26,029 bases of DNA from Methanobacterium sp. (GTDB lineage: Archaea > Methanobacteriota > Methanobacteria > Methanobacteriales > Methanobacteriaceae), in assembly GCA_012838205.1 (NCBI GenBank), contig DUPR01000004.1, positions 1-26,029 of the forward strand, written 5' to 3'. Below are positions 15,564 through 22,687 of this stretch, piece after piece. Within the stretch, counting starts at the first letter, position 1; the number at the start of each line of letters is the position of its first letter. Under the pieces are notes generated by a model. That model was not told the DNA's origin and ran no database searches. It saw only the letters and a list, made by a program, of their open reading frames with translations. Both the position numbers and the translations under genes were made by a program.

Positions 15564-16556
15564 ATGGATGAAGTTTTAGCAAACTATATTTATGAAATGG
15601 ATTTGGGTGACATACAGGAACATAAGGGAATGTCTGTTTTCCCACTCTACACCAAAGGAGATGACTCAGACTACATCACCTTAAAAGAGGCATTAGATGC
15701 AGATCTAATCAAAATAACTGAAATTGATGAAATGGGCTCAGTTCCAGAGTTAAAAGTAATTAACAAGGCAAATGTTCCCGTTTTGTTATTAGATGGTGAA
15801 GAACTGGCTGGTGCCAAACAGAATCGGGTTTTAAACACAACCATACTACTTAAACAAAATTCTGAGACTGTAATTCCAGTAAGTTGCACTGAACAGGGGC
15901 GCTGGAGTTATACATCATTAAAATTCAGTGATTCAGGTAATGTAGCCTCTTACCGGGTGCGAAGATATAAATCTGCTTCAGTGAACAAATCTTTGAAGAC
16001 TGAGGGAAAATATCGTTCAGATCAAAGGATGGTTTGGAATGCAATTGATGATGTGAGTAGGGAGGCCCGTGTTATGTCAAATACCCGGGCTATGAGGGAT
16101 GTTTATGAATCCCGTGATGAAAGTTTGCAAGATTATCATCATGCCTTCCCCTTATCTGATGGTCAAAAGGGCATACTGGTAATGGTTAACGGTGAAGTTA
16201 TGGGATTAGATGTTTTATCCAGTAGTATAGCCTACTCTGTTCTCCACCCTAAACTGTTAAAAAGTTATTCTCTAGAAGCCATTCTTCAAGAAGAAAAAAA
16301 TGATAAAGCCGATGAGGAAGACCAGTTCAATGGATTGGATCAAGCCAAGAAATTTTTGGATGATGCCCGGTTATCCATGGAAGAAAAACATAAATCTATA
16401 GGATTTGGGTGTGACCATCGCTTGGAAGGGCCTAACCTTGTAGGTTCAGCACTCACCCATAAGGAAAAGGTGATACACGCTGCATTCTTCCGAACAATGG
16501 ATTCCCAGAATGAAAAAATGTCCAGTTACCAGACCCGCCGAGGATTCCGGATCTAG
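15564..16556 (+). CDS. ARPP-1/DUF6569 family protein
   Basis: A 330-residue soluble protein carrying blocks I associate with the ARPP-1 (DUF6569) family: L-L-L-D-G-E-E-L-A-G-A-K-Q-N-R-V-L (about 74-90), then S-C-T-E-Q-G-R-W (about 107-114) and a late G-x-V-M-G-L-D-V segment. The name comes from domain-association studies (ADP-ribosyl-glycohydrolase and rhodanese-phosphatase neighbourhoods). The activity is unknown, as far as I recall. No signal or membrane segment is present. ATG 15564 follows GGGAG and GTGGT stretches. The T-rich region after the stop (16564-16583) is a likely terminator. Its divergence from the CARF regulator suggests that it is the regulated target. Confidence 0.85.
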   Translation: MDEVLANYIYEMDLGDIQEHKGMSVFPLYTKGDDSDYITLKEALDADLIKITEIDEMGSVPELKVINKANVPVLLLDGEELAGAKQNRVLNTTILLKQNSETVIPVSCTEQGRWSYTSLKFSDSGNVASYRVRRYKSASVNKSLKTEGKYRSDQRMVWNAIDDVSREARVMSNTRAMRDVYESRDESLQDYHHAFPLSDGQKGILVMVNGEVMGLDVLSSSIAYSVLHPKLLKSYSLEAILQEEKNDKADEEDQFNGLDQAKKFLDDARLSMEEKHKSIGFGCDHRLEGPNLVGSALTHKEKVIHAAFFRTMDSQNEKMSSYQTRRGFRI

Positions 16557-16563
16557 GGATATC

Positions 16564-16583
16564 CTTTTCCTTTTTTTTATTTA
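16564..16583 (+). terminator. T-tract terminator of the DUF6569 gene
   Basis: A nearly pure pyrimidine run with an uninterrupted stretch of eight T starts about eight nt after the stop at 16556, which is typical of archaeal terminators. Confidence 0.5.
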
Positions 16584-16614
16584 TCCAATAATTCATTTAT
16601 TTTAGTGTAGATCA

Positions 16615-16640
16615 TCACATCAAGATTTAAATAGATGTGA
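16615..16640 (+). promoter_or_regulatory. Inverted repeat flanking a TATA-like box upstream of the second ribbon cluster
   Basis: TCACATC (16615-16621) and GATGTGA (16634-16640) are perfect inverted repeats. The 12-nt spacer holds TTTAAATA, a plausible TATA box. Transcription would start near 16655-16660, about 50 nt before ATG 16711. A dimer bound to both arms would occlude TBP. Confidence 0.4.
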
Positions 16641-16710
16641 AGGGCATAATATTATTGTTATCATATTGTAATATTGTTTGCTTTCAATTATGTGTAAGGG
16701 AGTAATAAAT

Positions 16711-17481
16711 ATGGGTTATCAGCAATGTGAAGAATGTGGGAACATATACAAACTAAAAAATAATGAATCACCTGATGATTTTTCTGATAAATGTAATTGT
16801 GGAGGGAAATATATCTATACTCCTAATCCAAATCAGGTGAAAGAAACAAAAAATTCATTGTTGGAGGGTGATGAGCCTATAAAAACATGCCCACATTGTA
16901 ATTTTGACAATAATCTCCAAGCACAGTTTTGTAAAAAATGTGGTAAAAAATTAAATCTAAATTTCATCAACCGTTTTAACAGAGATCTGAACTTGTTTGC
17001 TGTGTTCATGGGATTGGGTGTCTCATGTATTGTTCTGATAATAAGTAGCTTAATCTTCGGGTACATTATAGCAACAACAACCTTAGACCTCATGATTTAT
17101 GTGGCAGTTGTTCTCATGTTCATGACCTTTTTTGGTGGAATCACCACCGGGATAGTGGGATGTGATGATGCTAAAGAAGGGGCCAGAAATGGAATATTCC
17201 TGAGCTTAATAGCCATGGTGATCTTAGGATTGGTGGTTGGTGCAATATTATTCATAACCATAGGAATAGCAGCAACAATCTCCCAATCCCTCCAACCATA
17301 TTATTCAACTATGTCCTCATCTTCATTAACTACTACAACCAGTTCTTCATCAGTTTTTGATTCATTGGAATTAGCAATCAATATAACTAAATGGATTATC
17401 ACCATGGTACTGGTTTTTATTTCCGGTGCTGTGGGTGGTTCCTTTGGAGTGTTTCTCAAAAAAGGTTTAAAAGATTTATAA
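16711..17481 (+). CDS. Two-module zinc-ribbon protein with four membrane helices
   Basis: I set the start at ATG 16711 (256 residues) because AAGGGAG sits eight nt upstream. A TTG at 16678 in the same frame has no SD. The N-terminal module is of GYLVC type (here GYQQC; C6, C9, C28, C30). A Cys4 ribbon follows (C60, C63, C74, C77). Four helices lie at about 96-120, 126-149, 161-189 and 226-248, with a Ser/Thr-rich loop at 200-213. The Gly-rich helix pattern with a D-x-A-K-x-G-A-R-N-G turn resembles small methanobacterial membrane families such as DUF5518. This is by eye and not certain. The stop is 13 bp before the next gene, so 16711-18729 is probably one operon. It may be the membrane partner of the ribbon-exodomain protein that follows. 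Confidence 0.8.
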   Translation: MGYQQCEECGNIYKLKNNESPDDFSDKCNCGGKYIYTPNPNQVKETKNSLLEGDEPIKTCPHCNFDNNLQAQFCKKCGKKLNLNFINRFNRDLNLFAVFMGLGVSCIVLIISSLIFGYIIATTTLDLMIYVAVVLMFMTFFGGITTGIVGCDDAKEGARNGIFLSLIAMVILGLVVGAILFITIGIAATISQSLQPYYSTMSSSSLTTTTSSSSVFDSLELAINITKWIITMVLVFISGAVGGSFGVFLKKGLKDL

Positions 17482-17494
17482 GGGGGATGATTTA

Positions 17495-18088
17495 TTGATA
17501 TGCCAGAATTGTGGACATGAAAATGATATGGATGCAACTTTCTGTGATAACTGTGGAGCTAGACTGGGAAGGAATCCCAACTTCGGCAGACAAAGGCCAA
17601 GCCCACCAAATACTGGGATGAGTCAAACCAATAAAATATTGATTCTAGCAGTGGTAGTCCTGGTAGGGGTGTTAGGTGTTACTGCTGGACTGTTATTGCA
17701 GTCCAATAATAATAATCCAACAACAATGAACACCCCCTCATCAGTGAGTGAATCCGGGGAAAAAATTACATATAAGGCAGATTGGCATAAAGTCACCAGT
17801 TTTTCAGGCATCAGTGATGATTACCGTTCATTTCTAATTAAAGGACAACAATTTAAGGTGGTAATGTCTGCTACTCCAACGTTGAATTACAACACTAATT
17901 ATATGAATATAGATGTTAGTGACACCAGCCATATACTCGGTTCTGGGGAGGTAAACTGGGGACCCACCGATGCCCTGAGCAGTAAGGAAAAAACAGTCAA
18001 AGTAACTGGGCCACCAGGAACCTACTGGGTGTATGTGACATCAAAGGACTTGGAAAGCTGGACAGTCACCGTATATGATTACTACTAA
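17495..18088 (+). CDS. Zinc-ribbon, single-TM protein with duplicated exodomain (copy B)
   Basis: The start is TTG 17495, placed by GGGGGATGAT just upstream. The Cys4 ribbon is C3, C6, C17 and C20. One helix lies at about 48-68, then an Asn/Thr/Ser-rich linker. The exodomain runs from W97 to the end and matches copy A (3936-4532) at 55 of 101 positions without gaps, while linker and helix sequences differ. Conservation is therefore concentrated in the outside domain, whose invariant blocks are ATPT-x-NYNTN, NWGP, SKEKT, PPG and VTVYDYY. It is the second gene of the 16711-18729 cluster. The role is unknown. Binding of a surface ligand, signalled inward through the ribbon, is a hypothesis. Confidence 0.85.
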   Translation: MICQNCGHENDMDATFCDNCGARLGRNPNFGRQRPSPPNTGMSQTNKILILAVVVLVGVLGVTAGLLLQSNNNNPTTMNTPSSVSESGEKITYKADWHKVTSFSGISDDYRSFLIKGQQFKVVMSATPTLNYNTNYMNIDVSDTSHILGSGEVNWGPTDALSSKEKTVKVTGPPGTYWVYVTSKDLESWTVTVYDYY

Positions 18089-18123
18089 AAACAGCATCTT
18101 GTTTAGTTGGTAATGGTGTCAAG

Positions 18124-18729
18124 ATGTATTGTGAAAAATGCGGACATAAAAACAATGCTGGTGCAAAATTTTGCAAGATGTGTGGGGCTGATTTAAATCA
18201 CATTTTATCAAAATTCCCTAAAACCATGAGCAACTCTAATAAGCTACTTATAGTCATTGTGATTTTATTGGTTTTAGGTATTGGAATATCCGTCGGCATG
18301 TTGTTAACTAATAAAGCACCAACCACCAACAATACCACTAATATAACAGCAGGTAATGATATTACTCCAGCAACTACCACCCCCAGTCATGATCACACTT
18401 CCGGACCGATTTTAATAGACTCGGGTAGTATGAGTGGTAGTAATGCTAAATATCAGGATGGTCCTTTCACTTACCAATGGGAGACCTATAAGATTGGCGA
18501 AGAAAATTATGTAATGTATGGTACTTATGTTGCTGGTAGTAAAACCGTCAAACAAACCGTTACATTGAAAAAATACAGCAGTCAATCTGTTGAAATAACT
18601 GCTGAACCAAAAAGCAGCGGAAAAAGTAGCTGGAGAACTGTCACATCCTTACAAGGGCACTCAACAGTAGATGACTACTATTGGGAAATCTTCCGGCCTA
18701 ATAGGGAAATGGGTGGGCCTGTCAGCTAA
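18124..18729 (+). CDS. Zinc-ribbon, single-TM protein with a different C-terminal domain
   Basis: The architecture matches its neighbour: a Cys4 ribbon (C3, C6, C17, C20), one helix at about 40-62 and a Thr/Asn/Pro-rich linker (65-93, with a His-rich spot near 89-91). The C-terminal domain (about 96-201) is unrelated to the duplicated exodomain. It has a beta-strand-like pattern with aromatic blocks (F-T-Y-Q-W-E-T-Y, Y-V-M-Y-G-T-Y-V, D-D-Y-Y-W-E-I-F) and no Cys. ATG 18124 has GGTG about seven nt upstream. The gene lies 35 bp after copy B, probably in the same operon. The linker composition suggests an outside-exposed, possibly glycosylated stalk. The family is not recognised. Confidence 0.8.
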   Translation: MYCEKCGHKNNAGAKFCKMCGADLNHILSKFPKTMSNSNKLLIVIVILLVLGIGISVGMLLTNKAPTTNNTTNITAGNDITPATTTPSHDHTSGPILIDSGSMSGSNAKYQDGPFTYQWETYKIGEENYVMYGTYVAGSKTVKQTVTLKKYSSQSVEITAEPKSSGKSSWRTVTSLQGHSTVDDYYWEIFRPNREMGGPVS

Positions 18730-18772
18730 CAATGAACCTGTCAGTTGAATAGGTCAAGATGTTAAATCGTAG

Positions 18773-18898
18773 AATATAAGTTTATTTGATAAAAAGCGGA
18801 CCGATGATGAAAGGTGGGAACGTTTTCAATATGATGGTCATGTAACCAATGGTGAATTTGTGAAAAATATCTTTTATGGGGCATTGCTCCCTAGTTAG
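18773..18898 (+). pseudogene. Startless gene remnant
   Basis: Between a TAG (18770-18772) and a TAG (18896-18898) lies an open stretch of 41 codons without a usable start. Its translation is strongly protein-like (K-R-T-D-D-E-R-W-E-R-F-Q-Y-D-G-H, then N-G-E-F-V-K-N-I-F-Y-G-A-L-L-P-S), unlike the Ile/Asn/Lys noise of true intergenic DNA here. It is in a different frame from the preceding gene. It is probably the 3' end of a lost gene. A coding segment reached by frameshift is a less likely alternative. Confidence 0.4.
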
Positions 18899-18948
18899 AA
18901 ATGATTTCAAAGGATGTGGACTAAATCAATAGATAACGAGGGGAAGTT

Positions 18949-20109
18949 ATGAGGGATTTGATTTGTAAGAATTGTGGTGCAGAAAACCCAGAAGAAGCAC
19001 GTTTTTGCATGGAGTGTGGTATGGAGTTAGAAAAAGAGGCTGAACCTTGCCCTTCATGTGGTACCCTTAATCCACATAATGCCAAGTTCTGTAACGAGTG
19101 TGGGATAAGTTTAATAGAAAAAGAAGAACCTCATGAACCTTCAGAGGCAACTGAAGATCTTCAAAAACCACTTGTAGAGATACATGAAGCAGAAGATGAT
19201 GATGAGTATGAACCTTCCGATGAGGAATCTGAGGATGATGAGATAGATGAGGGAGCTCCGGTTGAAACTAAAAAAGTAGAATACATTCCACCCACTGGAT
19301 CTGAGTCATGGCGGGAGCTTTGCCCAGCATGCAACCACAAACCACTCACACCTAAAACATTTAAAGGATTCCTCTCCACCAAGAACCTCCTGGAATGTGA
19401 CTACTGCGGAGCAATTTTTGAAAAAACAGGGAACAAATACTTGTTTAAGACCATTTATGACATTAGCTCCGATTTTTGGAAAAGATATGGTAGGAAAACA
19501 TTAACTGAAACTGAGTGGACCCGAATAGCCCATGGTGGAATATCTGATGAGGAAAAAGCCTTAATTGAACAGAAAGCTGCACAGAATGATATGACTTTTT
19601 TCGTTAATGCCTTGAACAAGGGAGAAACAAACTTAACACCCATACCTAACCCTCCTATTATTCTAAAAAAGAATGAAGAAGCTTGTGTTGCCTTAAGTGG
19701 GATCACTCTTAGGGAAGCACGTGCAGTTAGGCATACCAGGGGTGGATATGCTGGGCCTACTATACGGGTGGCTAAGGGCGTGTCCTTCCGTATGGGTAGT
19801 GTGGCAGCCCGGAGTGAGTCTCGTGATGAGCTCCGGGATATCGACAGGGGTACCCTGGTTTTAACCAATAAGCGATTGATTTTCATTGGATCCAAGAGAA
19901 CCACTAACATAGATCTCCGGAAGATAATATCTATCACCGCTTATAAGGATGGCATAGCCAGTCAACGTGAGAATAAACAAAAAACAGAGTATTTCACGGG
20001 TATTGATCGTCACACACTAACCTTTTCCACAAATGGCAGATCCCATAATGTTCCCTTCACTGGACTGATTATGAAGGCTGCTATTGAAGGGAAGATCAGG
20101 CAGATTTAA
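18949..20109 (+). CDS. Three-ribbon protein with acidic linker and PH-like domain
   Basis: Two adjacent Cys4 ribbons (C6/C9/C20/C23 and C34/C37/C48/C51) are followed by a very acidic linker (about 80-102). A third, wider Cys4 site follows (C125/C128/C150/C153, with 21 residues between pairs). The C-terminal half (about 225-386) carries a PH-like domain: a [13 protein letters not shown] strand pair after an R-x-A-K-G-V-x-F-R-x-G-S segment, a combination I have seen in bacterial and phage PH-like proteins. No membrane helix is present. ATG 18949 has GAGGGGAA at 18938-18945. It parallels the ribbon plus PH protein at 3036 without being a close copy. An adaptor role is inferred. Confidence 0.85.
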   Translation: MRDLICKNCGAENPEEARFCMECGMELEKEAEPCPSCGTLNPHNAKFCNECGISLIEKEEPHEPSEATEDLQKPLVEIHEAEDDDEYEPSDEESEDDEIDEGAPVETKKVEYIPPTGSESWRELCPACNHKPLTPKTFKGFLSTKNLLECDYCGAIFEKTGNKYLFKTIYDISSDFWKRYGRKTLTETEWTRIAHGGISDEEKALIEQKAAQNDMTFFVNALNKGETNLTPIPNPPIILKKNEEACVALSGITLREARAVRHTRGGYAGPTIRVAKGVSFRMGSVAARSESRDELRDIDRGTLVLTNKRLIFIGSKRTTNIDLRKIISITAYKDGIASQRENKQKTEYFTGIDRHTLTFSTNGRSHNVPFTGLIMKAAIEGKIRQI

Positions 20110-20144
20110 TCTGCTTACCCTCTCTGGGATGTAAATTGAATGTT

Positions 20145-21281
20145 TCAGGCTTTGATCCCAAATAGGGATCGAATTATGGGGATTCTTTTCACTACTTCAA
20201 TCGTTACAATGGTTAATATGAAACTAAGCATGAGGCTGAGAATTATTTGCACCAGCATTAAATCTGGTATTAATTTTATAGTGTAATAGATGAAGAAGTT
20301 AACCCATACAATATGGAAGATATAAATTGGGAAGGATACTGTTGATAGATACAATGTTTTAGAGTTATTAAACTCCAAGTAATGTTTGCCCATTCCGATT
20401 ACACCAAGAACTCCTAACCATATAATGGAGTTAATCATTAATTTTGTTATTAATAAGGAAACTATGATGTCTAGGGTTGAGGGGATGGTTACAGATCCAT
20501 CAGCTGCTGTATTTAAGAAACTTAAAGCCATAGCAACATATAACATGTTGATTAGAAGGAAAGATATGAACAGTGGCCATCTTCTTTTTTCTAATTTTTC
20601 CTGTACAGATTCACTTGATAGTAAGAAATATCCGAAAATAAATAGTAAAAAGATCTGTGCAATGCTTTTTTCAGGGAAAATGTTTAAAAAAAAGCTGGCA
20701 ATTGTCAAAGGTATGATTAATGATATTAACTTAGGTATGGTAATTTTTTCAGTTGGAATTTTCCAGTCCGCCTTTTTATATTTCATTATAATAGGCAGTG
20801 CAACTAGTGACACTATAAATAAGTATAATAAGAACCATAAGGGGCCGATAAGAATGCCTTGTTGGAAATAGTGCAAGGGATTTGTGAAAAGTTCCACCCA
20901 TAGGTTTAGGAAGCTTCCTGTATAACCATTGAGGTTTAGGTAGATTCCAGTATAATCATTGAGGAGAAAAGCATAATATGTGCTAAAGGGTATGACTAGG
21001 ATCATACCGGCTACCATTGGAATGAAGAGTTTTGACACTCTTTCTTTGAGATATTCTGTGGCATCCCTTCTTTTTAAGGAATAGTAGGTGGCTATTCCGG
21101 CTATTACAAACAATAATTGCATGAACCATGGAGCAAAACTTAAGATAAAAACACTGGCAATGACATTGCTAGCTGCGTTAATATAATAGGATGAAATTGG
21201 AGTGTACACCAACAATACATGGTAGGGGAATAAAATCAAAATTATCAACCAACGAAGATTGTCCAAATAATATTTTCTCAT
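20145..21281 (-). CDS. Multi-pass membrane acyltransferase (acyltransferase 3 family)
   Basis: A 378-residue protein with about ten predicted helices. It begins with the family signature Y-L-D-N-L-R-W, then an F-P-Y-H motif carrying the probable catalytic-site His (about His21), and has R-x-x-R-L/K-type loops. The family transfers acyl groups such as acetyl or succinyl to sugars or other envelope molecules. The substrate here is unknown. In a pseudomurein-walled or surface-glycan archaeon, a wall or glycan modification is plausible. ATG 21281 has GGAAGG six nt upstream. The gene is single and converges on the ribbon-PH gene with a 35-bp gap. Confidence 0.9.
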   Translation of the reverse strand: MRKYYLDNLRWLIILILFPYHVLLVYTPISSYYINAASNVIASVFILSFAPWFMQLLFVIAGIATYYSLKRRDATEYLKERVSKLFIPMVAGMILVIPFSTYYAFLLNDYTGIYLNLNGYTGSFLNLWVELFTNPLHYFQQGILIGPLWFLLYLFIVSLVALPIIMKYKKADWKIPTEKITIPKLISLIIPLTIASFFLNIFPEKSIAQIFLLFIFGYFLLSSESVQEKLEKRRWPLFISFLLINMLYVAMALSFLNTAADGSVTIPSTLDIIVSLLITKLMINSIIWLGVLGVIGMGKHYLEFNNSKTLYLSTVSFPIYIFHIVWVNFFIYYTIKLIPDLMLVQIILSLMLSFILTIVTIEVVKRIPIIRSLFGIKA

Positions 21282-21360
21282 TATTGGCCTTCCTTTAAGT
21301 TTTCAAAGTTTTATAGTTAATCAACAAATGTTTTTCTAGATTTAAAATTATTAGAGTTTA

Positions 21361-21370
21361 CTATATAAAT
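21361..21370 (-). promoter_or_regulatory. TATA box of the acyltransferase gene
   Basis: On the minus strand the sequence reads ATTTATATAG, about 80 nt upstream of ATG 21281. This implies a leader of roughly 55 nt. Confidence 0.4.
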
Positions 21371-21453
21371 TATAAACTGGTTTTATACCCAAAAAATAGC
21401 ATTTTGTATTAATATAACAGATAATCCTGATATAAAATTTTTTTTTAATTAGG

Positions 21454-22638
21454 TTAGGGAACAGTTAATTTCTTTTTACTTACAGAACTTCTGCAGAAAG
21501 TCTTATAATCACAAGCATCACAAGTTCTCTTATCCGGATTGGTCTTCCAAGAGGTCTGTATTACCTGACCATCAACCTCATTTAGGATGCTCTGTTCAAT
21601 ATCCGCCACTACATTATCGAATTCTCCCAGTGATTTTTTCTGGGATACTTCATCAATGGGGATAATGCGCACTGAACGTAAATGCCTGAAGGGTTCTGAA
21701 AGTGAAGGAACCTTTTTTGAAGGATTCCATTTCAAAATCACTTCTCTGTCACCACCATCAGGCATTATATCCGTATTATGTTCTTTAACATCTCTTTTGA
21801 GCTCTTTCAAGTCTTCCTTAAATAATGATAATTCGTTCAAGTAGAAAAGGATTCCAATAAGCACTGGCTGGGAATCTGTTTGCAATGATCTTAACCAGCC
21901 ATAAGTTTGAACTTGCCAGTGATGATAGTTCCAAGAGGGGGAGCCAATGGCAGGGCGTTTCATACCTTTATAATCCACAATAACCTCATAACGATCTGAT
22001 TCTAAATTATCAAGCTTCTCCTGAAATGTTGGGTCACGATGTAAATATTTAATGATCAAATTCTTATCTGTAGCTTCTTCAAGTTTAATGGAGCTGAGTA
22101 CATCGATAACACCAGTAACACCATAATAATTGGATCTGCTAATTCCTTTCTGATAGTGAGGCATGTCACGCAATCCTTTAAGCCGCACCTCATTATCGTC
22201 AACTAAAGGGAATAGATGAGGTCCCCACGTGTTAATTGAGGCTTCGGCCCTGATACTGGCCACCAGTTTATGGGGATGCTGGTTGTTTGGGCAGAGGCCG
22301 GGATGTTCACTTTCACCTTCGAATGGACAGAATAAGTTAGCAGGTGGTTGTAATCCTCTGGATTGCATGCGGTTATGGATTTCCAATTCTATCTCACGAA
22401 TCTGGGTTTTCCAGTCCCAAGGGAAATCTTTCCAGCCTTCATCTTTCCATTTAAGATAAGCTTCTTCCATAACTCCATGGATAAATTCACCGAACCATAA
22501 CTGGATGGGCATGGAAGGAGGTAAAGTTGCCTTGTTCTGGTAACGGTACTGTAATCCGCAGGTTAGATAGGCTAAAAGGTCACCAGTAAGACTGTACTCG
22601 GGGATTATGTATGGTTTGTTTCTGACTGACAGCGTCAT
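21454..22638 (-). CDS. PD-(D/E)XK nuclease with iron-sulphur cluster (Cas4/AddB-like)
   Basis: I use ATG 22638 (394 residues). TTG 22647 has an SD too close to it. The RecB-type nuclease elements are in order: C27 in a Y-L-T-C-G-L segment, H54 in G-E-F-I-H, D179 in G-V-I-D-V, D222-Y-K224 and Q242-x-x-x-Y246. The C-terminal C373-x2-C376-x5-C382 with C27 makes the four-Cys 4Fe-4S arrangement known from Cas4, AddB and Dna2. An insertion at about 100-124 holds C104, C116 and several His and could be an additional metal site. The gene is 49 bp downstream of the UvrD-like helicase on the same strand, so the two probably form a helicase-nuclease unit. Single-strand or end-processing activity is inferred. 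Confidence 0.88.
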   Translation of the reverse strand: MTLSVRNKPYIIPEYSLTGDLLAYLTCGLQYRYQNKATLPPSMPIQLWFGEFIHGVMEEAYLKWKDEGWKDFPWDWKTQIREIELEIHNRMQSRGLQPPANLFCPFEGESEHPGLCPNNQHPHKLVASIRAEASINTWGPHLFPLVDDNEVRLKGLRDMPHYQKGISRSNYYGVTGVIDVLSSIKLEEATDKNLIIKYLHRDPTFQEKLDNLESDRYEVIVDYKGMKRPAIGSPSWNYHHWQVQTYGWLRSLQTDSQPVLIGILFYLNELSLFKEDLKELKRDVKEHNTDIMPDGGDREVILKWNPSKKVPSLSEPFRHLRSVRIIPIDEVSQKKSLGEFDNVVADIEQSILNEVDGQVIQTSWKTNPDKRTCDACDYKTFCRSSVSKKKLTVP

Positions 22639-22687
22639 ATGAATCAACTACCATTAACGAATTATGATATTTATCCAAAATTTTTTT

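Noticed and set aside
19455..19937. 160-codon open frame antisense to the ribbon-PH gene
   Set aside because: It lies wholly within a gene with clear domains on the other strand. Its translation is Ser/Arg/Leu-rich with no motif, as expected of a shadow frame.
20386..20871. 161-codon frame antisense to the acyltransferase
   Set aside because: The opposite strand has a well-formed multi-helix acyltransferase with SD and TATA box. This frame mirrors it.
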